Assembly: GCF_000023025.1 (NCBI RefSeq)
Contig: NC_012997.1
Location: 1 to 64,000, forward strand
Source of the DNA: Teredinibacter turnerae T7901
GTDB taxonomy: Bacteria; Pseudomonadota; Gammaproteobacteria; Pseudomonadales; Cellvibrionaceae
DNA length: 64,000 nt
Reading direction: 5' to 3'
In this document: positions 33,223-43,413 of the stretch, piece after piece
Numbering within the stretch: position 1 is the stretch's first letter
Layout of the letters: every line of letters starts with the position of its first letter
Translations under genes and position numbers: made by a program
Notes under the pieces: model-generated
The model's input: the letters and a program-made list of their open reading frames with translations, nothing else
Databases searched by the model: none
What the model was told of the DNA's origin: nothing

Positions 33223-35922
33223 TACCGGCTGCACTGGTCCAGCCGGTGCATCGCGCAAGCCGGCAATGCGGATATGGCCCAAGCTGTAGTACCCATCGCC
33301 CCAGGTGGGCACGATCCGCACCTTGTCAAAGCCGAGTTCTTTTACATTGTCTGGAATCGCCAAATTCCGGCGCGCCAGACCTTTCAGGTTTGTCCCCGCA
33401 GCCTTTCGCGCGGTTGCGAAGCCGACAAATTCCTCGCCTCGCACAAATCCCACCAGGTAGAAATCGTTCCAGTCGAGACTTAAGTCGATGCGGTCGCCAG
33501 TCACGGGTTTGCCGAAGTCCACGAGCAAACCTGTTTCTTTCATAGTGGCGTTAGACGGGTCGTCCCACTCGGTGCGATTTGCTTTATAGAGTTCGTAGTC
33601 CTCCGCGCGCACGGTTGGAATCCCGGCACTTAGCTGCACGCGTTTATGGTCTTCGGGCACCGGGTGTTGGCTGTGCGCAACGACGTGACCCAGACTGAAG
33701 GCGCCGTCACCGGCTACTGGTACCAATACGAGTTTATCGAAGCCGGTGTCCATGGTGTTTTTGTTGAACATAAGGGTGTAGGTGAACATGCCGCCCACAT
33801 TGCGACCGTGGAGAAAATCGCTGGTAACCAGCTCATCGTTGTTCAACAGCCATAACATAAAGCTGTCATTGGAATCCAGGGAGAGGGATATGTGGCTGTT
33901 GTGCTGAACTTCCGCAAATTCCACTGCGACGCCGCTACTGGGAATGATGAAGTTGCCCTTCGCATTCCACTCGCTATGCATATTCACCGGGTTTGCGTAG
34001 TCTTCGGCGGCAATTGTGGTGTGCACACTGGCGAACAGGTCTTCTTTACTGGCGGTGCGAGGAGTTCCGGTCAGCCAATAAAACACCAGTAACGTGCACA
34101 AGTACCCCAAGGGGACAACCGCATTCCGCAGTAGTCCGCCACGTTGAGTGCTTACAGCCCAGGCGACGACGACAGCGAACGCCAGTAAACTCAGCCACAG
34201 GCCCCAGCGGCCACTGGTGGAATACCCAAACACAACTTCCAGTTCTTGCACGCCCTCGGGCAGATCGACGGCGATGGGGGCAAATGGATGTTGCTCAAAA
34301 GGGCGTGTCGCCAGCGGCTCGCCATCAGCACTCGCACGCCAAGCGGGATGCCAGTGCTGATTAATGACGAGCGTCCCCGCGGCGCCTGGCTGCAATAAGA
34401 CCTTTGCCCGTCCATTTTCGATTTCCGCTAAGGATACCCGCGCAGGTTGCGGTGTAAAGAAGCTGTCGTACAGAGTAACTGTGGCTTCCCGGCGTGCTTC
34501 CTTGTAGGGAATTTCGGTTCCTACGGGCATAAATTCCAACTGATTCGTCGTCCATACGCCTAGTTCGCCCGATTTAAGTTGCGCGATCTCGCCGGGTTCC
34601 ACCGTACCATAGCTGCCCGCACGCGCAGCTTGCCACTGCAAGTGCAGAATCGCCAATACCACCAGGCCGCCTAATAGAGGCGTTAACCAACGGAATTTTG
34701 GGCTAAGTTGACCGGCGAGTACCGGTACCGCGCCAGCGCAAATTGCCAGGTAGAAACTTGCGGGGAACAGGAAACGCCATGGAAATTGCGCGGCTTCAAT
34801 ACCGGGCAACAGTTTCCAGAGTGGCTCGCTAATAGCCAGGGTGAGGAAACTGGCGCAGGCGGCAGTTATTGCAGCGCTGATAACCAGGCGAGCGCGCTGC
34901 TGTTTGGCGGCAAGCTCTGCGCGTGGCTCGTTGCGTGTGTCGCGGTGCAGTAACCCGCGCAGCAGGGCAAATACCGCGAGAGCGACTGCGGCGCCAGCGA
35001 GTATCACCCGCTCAAGGCTCAAACTGAATGACATGTAGTCTACCGGCCCGGGTTCACTGGCCCCGTATTCAAATTTGCTGCTGATCAGCTGGTGGGGATA
35101 CACGAAGTGTTTGGTGTAGCTGTAAAAGCCGCCGGTCATTGCGTCCATACCCTTGATTGCGCTGATGTCTGCCAGCGCTGGCCACCAGAAAAAGCTGCTT
35201 AAACCAAGTCCAACGGTCGCGATAAGTAGCGCACCTATCGCGAAAGGCAATTTCTCCCGCAGCGGCAATAACAGGAAGTAGACGCCACAAAATACGATGA
35301 GCGACAAGCCGATCAGGTAGGTCGAGAGCATGTGTGAAAGGGGTAGCAGGGCGATGCCGATACTGCCGTAGAGCACGCCTTTCAGGCGGTCGTGTTGCGC
35401 CTCCCATAGCCCGCGAATAACGAATGGGGGAAACAAAAATGCGGAGGTCTCCACCAGGTTGGTGCGCACAAAAATGTCCACCAGATGATAGGGCGCGAGT
35501 ATGTAACAGGTGGCTGCAGCAAGTGCACTCCAAATACCGAATATCGGGCGCATGGCCCAAAACATGGCAACGCCTGCGCCCGCAAACGTCAGCAACCAGA
35601 CCATATTCAACGCGCTGTGCGCGTCGAAGCCAAGTAACAGGAGCACACTGCTGAGGGTGTAAGGGAAAGGACTGGTGTATTCAAACAGTGGGTAGCCCCA
35701 GTGGTGCGAATAGCTGCTCAGCCAGCGCCCTGGCATACCATCAGCGAGGGCGTCGGCCATACCGAGGGTACGCCAGATGTTGTACTGCCACTCATGCCCG
35801 GCAATGGAGCCGACGGTTTGCGCGAGCGGGTCGTGGGGGTACATATAAGCGCCTTTACTGGCGAGTACCACAATAATCAGAAGGAGGGTCCATGGTGCAT
35901 ATTTAACGAAGGTAGATCGCAT
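33211..35922 (-). CDS. Large polytopic membrane protein, GT-C/PTPS-related type
   Basis: A 903-residue inner-membrane protein with about ten helices in the first 430 residues (opening APWTLLLIIVVLASKGAYM), a periplasmic beta-rich part, two further helices near 585-620 and a soluble C-terminal half. The N-terminal motifs EWQYNIWRTLGMADALADG and PLFEYTSPFPY resemble the 6-pyruvoyl-tetrahydropterin-synthase-related membrane family and YfhO-like proteins, both thought to be GT-C glycosyltransferases. A role in surface-glycan synthesis is inferred. It is followed on the same strand order by the ALG10-like gene, 83 bases away. Confidence 0.65.
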   Translation of the reverse strand: MRSTFVKYAPWTLLLIIVVLASKGAYMYPHDPLAQTVGSIAGHEWQYNIWRTLGMADALADGMPGRWLSSYSHHWGYPLFEYTSPFPYTLSSVLLLLGFDAHSALNMVWLLTFAGAGVAMFWAMRPIFGIWSALAAATCYILAPYHLVDIFVRTNLVETSAFLFPPFVIRGLWEAQHDRLKGVLYGSIGIALLPLSHMLSTYLIGLSLIVFCGVYFLLLPLREKLPFAIGALLIATVGLGLSSFFWWPALADISAIKGMDAMTGGFYSYTKHFVYPHQLISSKFEYGASEPGPVDYMSFSLSLERVILAGAAVALAVFALLRGLLHRDTRNEPRAELAAKQQRARLVISAAITAACASFLTLAISEPLWKLLPGIEAAQFPWRFLFPASFYLAICAGAVPVLAGQLSPKFRWLTPLLGGLVVLAILHLQWQAARAGSYGTVEPGEIAQLKSGELGVWTTNQLEFMPVGTEIPYKEARREATVTLYDSFFTPQPARVSLAEIENGRAKVLLQPGAAGTLVINQHWHPAWRASADGEPLATRPFEQHPFAPIAVDLPEGVQELEVVFGYSTSGRWGLWLSLLAFAVVVAWAVSTQRGGLLRNAVVPLGYLCTLLVFYWLTGTPRTASKEDLFASVHTTIAAEDYANPVNMHSEWNAKGNFIIPSSGVAVEFAEVQHNSHISLSLDSNDSFMLWLLNNDELVTSDFLHGRNVGGMFTYTLMFNKNTMDTGFDKLVLVPVAGDGAFSLGHVVAHSQHPVPEDHKRVQLSAGIPTVRAEDYELYKANRTEWDDPSNATMKETGLLVDFGKPVTGDRIDLSLDWNDFYLVGFVRGEEFVGFATARKAAGTNLKGLARRNLAIPDNVKELGFDKVRIVPTWGDGYYSLGHIRIAGLRDAPAGPVQPVSEP

Positions 35923-36005
35923 CAGGCTCGGCTCATGTACGTCAAAATTAGAGTGAATACTCGCTTACAAACACCTGTCTTAGCGCCGGAGGAGCGCGGA
36001 ATTAG

Positions 36006-37253
36006 CTAAATAAAGAAGCGAATATCGCCAATTCCGATACAAATAATCAAAGTTACAGGTATGAAAAGCGCCAGGGTGTACCAGTGCAGTCTGGTGTGTT
36101 GCGGCACCATGAAAAGCAGGAACATGGTGATGGCTTCCATGAAATAACGCTGGTCCACCAGGGAGTGGGGGAGCAGCGAAGCAATAGCCACCACGTACAG
36201 CCAGTAAAATCGTTTCTCGCGCAAAGGCGTGACCATTAAGCTCAGCAACGCTATCGCCATGGGGACAAACGCCAGCACTTTATGTACCTCATTGGCGCGG
36301 GTCCACATGACAACGCGATTGCGCAAGAAAAAGTCGAACAGGTTGTAGCCGTGTTCTGCCCAGAAGGTGAGCAGGTAGAGCACCAGCAGCAGACTGAGAA
36401 TCACCGCGCACTGGGGCTGAAAGCGCAGCAGATCAAACCCCGCGCGGGCATTCATCAGGTGCAGTGGTATAAAAAGCAGGCCGACAGCCAGCAGCAGGAA
36501 AAACACCTGAGTGACAAAGATGCGGTCCATTTTGTGTGCAGTGGCGTCGCCAATAGCAACGCCGCCGTTTTGATAAACGAACACTAGAAACGCCACAATT
36601 CCGATAGGAAACGCCCAGGTTCGCAACAGTGCCCCACCCAACTGGCGCCAGTTCTCGGGTTTGAGCCAACGGATATGGAGCGGATTGCCCAGCAGATTAT
36701 AGAGGGCGAAAAGCCAGAACAACGCCAACCACATGACATTAGTCTGGCGCACCCCAAGCGACAGCAGCATAACAAGGCCAGCGAGGGTAAAGCGCTGACT
36801 CAGCGTGAAATAGAGCCCCGCCAATACCAGTGTCAAGGACGGCACATCCGTGTAAATGACAAAAAAGAAGGGGAAGAATATCGGGTTGAGGTAATAGGTC
36901 GTGGTACTGAGTAGAGGTGATGTATGGCCTAACCGGCGTGCACAAAGGAAGAAAAACAGTAGCGCGGGCAGTGATAACAGGGTGCTGGCAAGGCGGGTAT
37001 CTTTAATGCCCTGGCCAAACAGCGTTTTCGACACAGTCGCCACCGCCAGGTGGTAGCCCGGAATCATCGTGAGCGATTTCTCCAGGTGGGAATAGCGTTC
37101 CATATGGTAGGCACGGATCTGCGGCATATGGAAGCTTTCGTCGTGGAATGTCTGTGCTGGCGGCATCATCTGCGTGCCGAGCCATGTGGCAACGAGCAGG
37201 ATTCCAGCCAGCAGGACCCACGACACTGTAGGTAGCTGTGACGATTTAAACAT
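36006..37253 (-). CDS. ALG10/DIE2-like glucosyltransferase homologue
   Basis: A 415-residue polytopic membrane protein. The N-terminus reads FHDESFHMPQIRAYH and then SLTMIPGYHLAVA, close to the D-E-x-FHIPQAQ-Y and ITTPPGLY pattern of eukaryotic ALG10. Further matches are VIYTDVPSLTLVLAGLYF and LGVRQTNVMWLALF (ALG10: RQTNIVW). In eukaryotes ALG10 adds the last glucose to dolichol-linked oligosaccharide. A bacterial member would presumably use an undecaprenyl-linked donor or glycan, but this is inference. It sits next to another large GT-C-like protein, upstream of it in transcription order. Confidence 0.68.
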   Translation of the reverse strand: MFKSSQLPTVSWVLLAGILLVATWLGTQMMPPAQTFHDESFHMPQIRAYHMERYSHLEKSLTMIPGYHLAVATVSKTLFGQGIKDTRLASTLLSLPALLFFFLCARRLGHTSPLLSTTTYYLNPIFFPFFFVIYTDVPSLTLVLAGLYFTLSQRFTLAGLVMLLSLGVRQTNVMWLALFWLFALYNLLGNPLHIRWLKPENWRQLGGALLRTWAFPIGIVAFLVFVYQNGGVAIGDATAHKMDRIFVTQVFFLLLAVGLLFIPLHLMNARAGFDLLRFQPQCAVILSLLLVLYLLTFWAEHGYNLFDFFLRNRVVMWTRANEVHKVLAFVPMAIALLSLMVTPLREKRFYWLYVVAIASLLPHSLVDQRYFMEAITMFLLFMVPQHTRLHWYTLALFIPVTLIICIGIGDIRFFI

Positions 37254-37445
37254 GGGTAGTGTTACCGCCCGGCTCGCTGCAGTGGCGAAAGCCAGGCATT
37301 CCTCGGTTGAAAGGAAATGACAACGTGGCGCTCAGTAATCGGTACTTGTTCTATTTATTCTACGATTACGGCGGGGTGATTATAAAAGATATAACGATGG
37401 GCTTAAATGATAATTCTGGTTATTAAAAAATCTCTGGCGCACGCA

Positions 37446-38894
37446 TCATCTTTTCCAGAACATCGGGGTAAACAACACCAATAACGTGAAGACTTCCAGT
37501 CGCCCCAGCAGCATGGCAAAGCAGAGAATCCACTTCGCAGTATCACCAATATCGCCATAGTGTGCTGCGACCGCGCCCAGGCCTGGGCCCAGATTATTGA
37601 GGCAAGCGCCCACGGCGGTGAAGGCGGTGACGAAGTCGAGCTCCAGCCCGAGCAGGGCAATCACCATGACGAGAAACGACACCACATAGACGGCAAAGAA
37701 CCCCCACACCGCTTCCACCACTCGGTCGGAAATGGTTTTGCGGCCCAGTTTGATAGGAATAACGGCATTGGGGTGAATCAGGCGGTGAATTTCCCGCAGG
37801 CCCTGCTTCATGATCAAAACCACCCGAATCATCTTTAAGCCACCGCCGGTGGACCCTGCACAGCCACCCATAAAGGCGAACATAAAAATCAAATAGGGCA
37901 GAAAAGTTGGCCAAAGCGTGAAATCCACCACCGCGAAACCCGTGGTGGTGAGGATAGATATCAACTCGAAAATGCCGTAAAGAATGCTCTTTTCCGTTGG
38001 GTAGATACCGGTGCTGGCAAGGTAGCTCACGGTAATGACGATACCGATCAGAATCATGGTGAGATAGAAACGGAATTCCGGATCGGTTAAATAGTGGCTG
38101 ATACCGCGGGATTGCCAGGCAACAAAGTGCAGCGCGAAGTTGATACCGGAGAGCACCATAAACAGTGAGGACACAATCAGAATCGGCGCGCTGTCGTAAT
38201 ACCCCATACTGAGGTCGTGTGTGGAAAAGCCGCCGATAGCGACCGTTGCGAAGGAATGAGCGACAGCTTCAAACGGCGGCATGCCCGCGAGCCAGTAGCT
38301 GAATGCACAGGCTGCGGTTAGCGCTACATACATAAAGAACAGTGCTTTTGCGGTTTCGGTAATGCGCGGTGTTAATTTGCTGTCTTTTACCGGCCCCGGT
38401 GTTTCCGCCCGATAAAGCTGCATGCCGCCAATGCCGAGCATCGGCAAAATGGCTACCGCGATAACGATAATACCGATACCCCCCAACCATTGCAGCTGTT
38501 GGCGATAGAACAGAATCGAGCGAGGCAGGTAGTCGAGCCCGGTAAGCACGGTAGCGCCCGTGGTGGTCAGCCCCGAGAGTGATTCGAACACTGCGTCGGT
38601 GACACTCAGCTGGGTACTGTGCGCGATGATAAAAGGCAGGGCACCGAACAGGGCGAGCACGGTCCAGAAGAGCGAGGTAATTAAAAACCCATCTCGGGTA
38701 CTGAGGTCGCTCTGCACATTGTGCACCGGGAGCCAGGTAAACAAACCGGTGCTGAAGGTAATTGCGAAAGCCAGTAAAAAGCTGATGTGCGCCTGTTCGC
38801 CATAGTACAGAGATACCAGAATCGGCGGTGTCAGGGTCAGGCTGAACAGCATCAGCAATATCCCGAGTACCTTGGCGATGATGGCGAAGTGCAT
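37446..38894 (-). CDS. trkH: Trk potassium uptake protein TrkH
   Basis: The 482-residue channel-forming subunit of the Trk potassium system. Four selectivity-filter-like loops are visible, including SLSGLTTTGATVLTG, TVAIGGFSTHD, ILTTTGFAVVD and AVGACLNNLGPGLG. GGCAGSTGGGLKMIRV is another conserved stretch. It lies 17 bases downstream of trkA, which encodes its regulatory partner, at the end of the def-fmt-rsmB-trkA-trkH run. Confidence 0.95.
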   Translation of the reverse strand: MHFAIIAKVLGILLMLFSLTLTPPILVSLYYGEQAHISFLLAFAITFSTGLFTWLPVHNVQSDLSTRDGFLITSLFWTVLALFGALPFIIAHSTQLSVTDAVFESLSGLTTTGATVLTGLDYLPRSILFYRQQLQWLGGIGIIVIAVAILPMLGIGGMQLYRAETPGPVKDSKLTPRITETAKALFFMYVALTAACAFSYWLAGMPPFEAVAHSFATVAIGGFSTHDLSMGYYDSAPILIVSSLFMVLSGINFALHFVAWQSRGISHYLTDPEFRFYLTMILIGIVITVSYLASTGIYPTEKSILYGIFELISILTTTGFAVVDFTLWPTFLPYLIFMFAFMGGCAGSTGGGLKMIRVVLIMKQGLREIHRLIHPNAVIPIKLGRKTISDRVVEAVWGFFAVYVVSFLVMVIALLGLELDFVTAFTAVGACLNNLGPGLGAVAAHYGDIGDTAKWILCFAMLLGRLEVFTLLVLFTPMFWKR

Positions 38895-38911
38895 GAGTCA
38901 GCTGGCCACGC

Positions 38912-40363
38912 TTAAAAGAAGGTGAAGCCGACCTGAAACAGGCGCTCGATGTCGCGGGTGTAGCGCTTGTCGACCAGGAACAAAATTACGTGATCGCCGG
39001 ATTCGATCACTACGTCATCGTGGGCAATAATAACTTCCTGATATTGGTAGGTTTTGCCGGTGCTGCCCAGGGACATATCACTGCGTACACCGCTGTCCCG
39101 ATAATCCTCTGCGCTGGCTTCACGCACAATTGCACCGATGGTGGCGCCTTCGGGCAAATCGATATCTTCGATCGCGCGCCCCACCACCTTGGAGGTGCGG
39201 CTGTCACCGTGCGCAATCACCTCGATGGCTTCGGCTGCGCCGCGGCGGAGTGAGTGAACGTTCACTATGTCGCCACGCCTTACGTGCGTAAGCAGCGTTC
39301 CTATAGTCGCCAGCTGCGGGGAGATGGCAATATCGATATCGCTGCCCTGTACCAGATCCGCGTAGGCGGGGTTGCTGATGAGGGTCAGCACCTTGCGAGC
39401 GCCCATGCGCTTGGCAAGCATGGACGACATGATGTTGGCTTCATCGGAGTTGGTGACGGCCAGGAACACATCAGTATCTTCAATATGCTCCTCCGCCAGC
39501 AGCTCCTGACTGGATGAGTTGCCCAGCAACACAATGGATTTGCTCAAGCGTTCGGTCAGTGCGAGGCAACGGGCTTCGTTGTTTTCTATCACCTTTACCG
39601 AGTAATTGTTCTCGAGCTGCTCGGCGAGGCGCTGACCAATGTTGCCGCCACCGGCAATGATGATGCGTTTGTACGGGCGATCAAGGCGGCGCAGCTCGCT
39701 CATTACCGCGCGAATATCCTGCTTTGCGGCAAGAAAGAAAACTTCATCATCGGCTTCGATTACCGTTGAACCGGTAGGCATAATCGGCCTGTTACGTCGA
39801 TAAATCGCCGCAACTCGGGTGTCCACATTGGGCATATGCTTGCGTAAAAAGCGCAGCTCCTGACCTACCAGCGGGCCACCGTAGTAAGCGCGCACGGCCA
39901 CCAGCTGGACTGCGCCTTCCGCAAAATCCAGTACCTGCAGGGCGCCCGGCTGCTCGATCAGCCGAAAAAGGTAGGCGGAGACAATTTGCTCCGGGCTGAT
40001 AATTACATCGACGGGCAGCGCATCGGGCCGGAACAGTCCGGGATGGCTGGCGTATTCCTGGGAGCGGATGCGGGCAATTTTGGTGGGGGTGCGAAACAGG
40101 CTGTGAGCGATCTGGCAGGCGACCATATTGATTTCGTCGACGCCGGTCACGGCAATCAGCATGTCGGCGTCTTCGATGCCTGCGCGCAATAGCACTTCCG
40201 GGTGTGATGCGTGGCCAGCCACTACGCCGATATCAATGCGGTCGCGCAGTTCGCGCAGATAGCCTTCATTGCTATCCACTACGGTAATATCGTTGGCTTC
40301 ACTGGCCAGGTTGCTCGCCAGTGTGCCGCCAACGCGGCCAGCACCGAGTATGATAATTTTCAT
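38912..40363 (-). CDS. trkA: Trk potassium uptake regulatory protein TrkA
   Basis: TrkA is the cytosolic NAD/ATP-binding ring that gates TrkH. Two RCK units are visible, each with a Rossmann motif ([17 protein letters not shown] and [17 protein letters not shown]). At 483 residues it is about 25 longer than E. coli TrkA (458). The extra residues interrupt the second C-terminal RCK lobe around residues 415-440 ([16 protein letters not shown] onward), between GATIGAIVR and [11 protein letters not shown]. The reading frame stays open and the C-terminus ([19 protein letters not shown]) is normal, so this is a real insertion and not a frameshift. Confidence 0.95.
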   Translation of the reverse strand: MKIIILGAGRVGGTLASNLASEANDITVVDSNEGYLRELRDRIDIGVVAGHASHPEVLLRAGIEDADMLIAVTGVDEINMVACQIAHSLFRTPTKIARIRSQEYASHPGLFRPDALPVDVIISPEQIVSAYLFRLIEQPGALQVLDFAEGAVQLVAVRAYYGGPLVGQELRFLRKHMPNVDTRVAAIYRRNRPIMPTGSTVIEADDEVFFLAAKQDIRAVMSELRRLDRPYKRIIIAGGGNIGQRLAEQLENNYSVKVIENNEARCLALTERLSKSIVLLGNSSSQELLAEEHIEDTDVFLAVTNSDEANIMSSMLAKRMGARKVLTLISNPAYADLVQGSDIDIAISPQLATIGTLLTHVRRGDIVNVHSLRRGAAEAIEVIAHGDSRTSKVVGRAIEDIDLPEGATIGAIVREASAEDYRDSGVRSDMSLGSTGKTYQYQEVIIAHDDVVIESGDHVILFLVDKRYTRDIERLFQVGFTFF

Positions 40364-40390
40364 GTGTGCCCCAAACGGCTGGCTGCCAGG

Positions 40391-41692
40391 CTAGCCAGCC
40401 TTGATCAAACGAGCATAGTAGAAACCGTCAGGGCCTTCGAGCTGTGGCAGCAGCTGGCGCCCTGCGGGCTGTTCGATTCCCCAATCTGCGTCCATCGGCG
40501 CCAGCTCGGCGTCTTTGTGGTCTGTGACAAATTGCGTAATCAGCTCGCTGTTTTCTTCCGGCAATACTGAACAGGTGGCGTAGACGAGGAGGCCGCCGGG
40601 CTTCAACATCTGCCATACATTATTCAGAATCGCTTGCTGCAAAGCGGAAAGCTTAGCAAGATCATCTTCGCGCCGCAGCAGTTTTATATCTGGGTGGCGA
40701 CGAATAACCCCGGTTGCCGAGCAGGGAACGTCCAGCAAAACGCGGTCGAACGGTTGATTATTCCACCATTGGCAGGTGCTGGCGTCGCCGGTTGTGAGCG
40801 TTGCGCCAGATAATTGCAGGCGCGCGAGATTCTCTTCAACACGGGCCATACGGTCTTGTTCGGAATCCAGGCACACCAGTTCCGTAAGCGCGGGCTCGGC
40901 TTCCAGAATGTGACAACTTTTGCCGCCCGGCGCACAGCAGGCATCCAATACCCGTTGCCCGGGCTCGAGCGCAAGCAGATAGGCGGCGAGCTGCGCGGCC
41001 TCATCCTGTACGGATACCAGGCCCTCGCTGAATCCCGGCAGCTGTTGTATATCCAGGGGTGACAATAAACGCACAGCGCTCGGTGAGCTCGCCAGTGGTT
41101 GCGCCTGCAGCCCGGCCTGTTGCAATTTGACCAAATATTCGTCGCGGCTTTGGCGCTTGAGGTTTACCCGCAGGCACACCGGTGGCTGCTGGTTATTTGC
41201 GTGCAAAATCCGGCTTGCCTGTGCGCCCCAGCTTTGTTGCAAGCGGGCAACGAGCCAGTTGGGGTGGCTGAACGATGCTTGCGGCTTGCCGGAAATCTTT
41301 TTGAATATTTGCTCCCGATCGCGCTGGAAGCTGCGCAGGGCCCCGTTGAGCAGGCCACTGGCCCAGGGCTTTTTAAGGGCGCGACTGGCGTTGACAGTTT
41401 CGGAGATGGCGGCGTGGTCGGGTACGCGCAGATATTCAAGTTGATACAAACCGATTAACAGCAGCGCATACACATCCTGGTCTTTATTACGCAGGGGTTT
41501 TTGCAGAAGTTCGCCGGCAATGGCTTCTAATCGATGATACCAACGCAAAGTGCCGTAACAGAGCTCCTGGAAAAGACCCCGATCACGTTCGTCGAGCTTA
41601 TTAATACCGGTATCGAACGGTTTGTTGAGTGAGCAGTGTTTTGCCAGCACCTCGCCGAGCGTCCGTGCGGCTTGCACGCGGGCATCAGCCAT
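40391..41692 (-). CDS. rsmB: 16S rRNA (cytosine-967-C5) methyltransferase
   Basis: A 433-residue SAM-dependent enzyme that methylates C967 of 16S rRNA. An N-terminal NusB-like helical domain is followed by the Rossmann methyltransferase with VLDACCAPGGKSCHI, LDVPCSATGVIRRHPDIK and YATCSVLPEEN; the PC and TC cysteines are the catalytic pair. The start at 41692 has AGGGAGAG upstream and overlaps the fmt stop by eight bases; a longer frame of 23 codons lies wholly inside fmt and is not used. Confidence 0.95.
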   Translation of the reverse strand: MADARVQAARTLGEVLAKHCSLNKPFDTGINKLDERDRGLFQELCYGTLRWYHRLEAIAGELLQKPLRNKDQDVYALLLIGLYQLEYLRVPDHAAISETVNASRALKKPWASGLLNGALRSFQRDREQIFKKISGKPQASFSHPNWLVARLQQSWGAQASRILHANNQQPPVCLRVNLKRQSRDEYLVKLQQAGLQAQPLASSPSAVRLLSPLDIQQLPGFSEGLVSVQDEAAQLAAYLLALEPGQRVLDACCAPGGKSCHILEAEPALTELVCLDSEQDRMARVEENLARLQLSGATLTTGDASTCQWWNNQPFDRVLLDVPCSATGVIRRHPDIKLLRREDDLAKLSALQQAILNNVWQMLKPGGLLVYATCSVLPEENSELITQFVTDHKDAELAPMDADWGIEQPAGRQLLPQLEGPDGFYYARLIKAG

Positions 41693-42650
41693 GCTGCTCT
41701 CCCTGTGGCGGAAGGCCCAGGCGCGTACCCACCGGGCAGAGATGACTGTGCCCGTTGGCAAATTCAGCCGGTGTCATTGCCTTTTTGCCGGGCAATTGCA
41801 AGCGGGTTACCGCTAACGATGCCTCACCGCACGCAATAACCAAGCGCTCACGGTCGGCGGCTACCACTGTGCCTGATTCACCGCTCAGGTCGCAGAGTTC
41901 CGCGCTGTGAATGCGCAGACGATCATCGTCGAGCAATGTGTAGCAGATCGGGAACGGGTTGAAGGCGCGAATCTGGCGATGCAGCTGTAGAGCGGGCAAT
42001 CGCCAGTCCAGCACTGCTTCCGCTTTTTCAATTTTGTGGGCGTAATTCGCCTGGCTATCGTCTTGCGCTTCAGGTGTGAGATCTTCGAGTTGTGCCAGAG
42101 TGTCCAGTAACGCGGGTGGGCCCAGTTCCGCGAGCCGATCATGCAGATCGCTGGCGGTGTCGTTAGTCTGAATAGGGCATTCGCGCTTAAGCAACATCGC
42201 ACCTGTGTCGAGACCTGCGTCCATTTGCATGATGGTCACGCCGGAATGGGTATCTCCCGCCTCAATTGCCCGTTGAATGGGTGCTGCACCGCGCCAGCGG
42301 GGCAGAATCGAACCGTGCACATTCAAGCAGCCAAGGCGCGGTGCATTGAGCACTGCCTGTGGCAAAATCAGCCCATAGGCCACCACTATCATGACATCCG
42401 CACCCAATGCAGCGAGTTCAGCCTGGGCTTCGGCGGCACGCAGAGACGCGGGCTGATAAACCGGAAGATCGTGTTCCTGGGCAAGGGCTTTTACCGGGCT
42501 CGCAGTCAGCTTTTTGCCGCGCCCGGCCGGGCGGTCCGGCTGGGTATAAACGGCAACAATGTCATGCTCGCTGGCGAGTAGGGCGCGCAGGTGCGCGGCG
42601 GCGAATTCCGGCGTACCGGCGAATATGAGTCTGCGTCTGTGCGAATTCAC
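41685..42650 (-). CDS. fmt: Methionyl-tRNA formyltransferase
   Basis: A 321-residue enzyme that formylates initiator Met-tRNA using 10-formyl-tetrahydrofolate. The catalytic motif NVHGSILPRWRGAAPIQRAI with the Asn and His, and MQMDAGLDTGAML with the Asp, are intact. The N-terminal FAGTPEFAAAHLRALL is typical. It follows def by 33 bases and overlaps rsmB, an arrangement common in gammaproteobacteria that groups formylation and deformylation. Confidence 0.97.
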   Translation of the reverse strand: MNSHRRRLIFAGTPEFAAAHLRALLASEHDIVAVYTQPDRPAGRGKKLTASPVKALAQEHDLPVYQPASLRAAEAQAELAALGADVMIVVAYGLILPQAVLNAPRLGCLNVHGSILPRWRGAAPIQRAIEAGDTHSGVTIMQMDAGLDTGAMLLKRECPIQTNDTASDLHDRLAELGPPALLDTLAQLEDLTPEAQDDSQANYAHKIEKAEAVLDWRLPALQLHRQIRAFNPFPICYTLLDDDRLRIHSAELCDLSGESGTVVAADRERLVIACGEASLAVTRLQLPGKKAMTPAEFANGHSHLCPVGTRLGLPPQGEQHG

Positions 42651-42683
42651 AGCGAACCTTGTGTGTTATGGGGCGGGTCGGAA

Positions 42684-43190
42684 TCAGGCGCGCTCTTTGT
42701 GTTGTTTTTCGAGCTTTTTACGAATACGTTGGCGCTTGATATTAGATACGTAGTCGACGAACAGTTTGCCTTTCAAGTGATCGATTTCGTGCTGGATACA
42801 CACCGCTAACAAGCCTTCCGGTTCCAGCACAAACTCTTCTCCGTCGCGGTTCAGCGCGGTAACGCGCACATGACGGGGGCGGGTAACCTCTTCATAAAAG
42901 CCAGGCACCGAGAGGCAGCCTTCCTCATAATCGAACAGGGTTTCGTCGAGGACGTCGATGCGTGGATTGATAAACACCAGTGGTTCATCGTGATTCTCGC
43001 TGATGTCGATAACAATAATCTGCTCGTGCACATTCACCTGTGTTGCCGCCAAGCCAATGCCCGGCGCGTCGTACATGGTTTCGAACATGTCGTCGATAAT
43101 CGCGCGCACGCGTTCGTCCACTTGCTCTACTGGTTTTGCAACCGTGCGCAGGCGGGCGTCTGGAAATTCTAATATAGGTAACAGTGCCAT
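42684..43190 (-). CDS. def: Peptide deformylase
   Basis: A 168-residue metalloenzyme that removes the formyl group from nascent proteins. All three motifs are present: [18 protein letters not shown] (metal-binding Cys) and QHEIDHLKG (HExxH). Length matches E. coli Def (169). It is the first gene of the minus-strand run def-fmt-rsmB-trkA-trkH and faces the LysM-protein gene across 223 bases. Confidence 0.97.
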   Translation of the reverse strand: MALLPILEFPDARLRTVAKPVEQVDERVRAIIDDMFETMYDAPGIGLAATQVNVHEQIIVIDISENHDEPLVFINPRIDVLDETLFDYEEGCLSVPGFYEEVTRPRHVRVTALNRDGEEFVLEPEGLLAVCIQHEIDHLKGKLFVDYVSNIKRQRIRKKLEKQHKERA

Positions 43191-43413
43191 TACGTGACAA
43201 ACTTCTAGTAACTAGGCAACTTTCGCTGCTAACATTATGATCAAACAGGAGTTATACTGTTTTTTTGTGGCCGGTCGCAAGTAACTTTTTCAGACAATCC
43301 TGCGCGCCTGGCCGGGTTTCTTCATCCATTATAACGGTTAGCGGCTGATTTTACTCCTGCACTTTGGCCAAGGGTGAAGGGACAACAGCGCCGATCTGAA
43401 CAGGACTCTCGAG

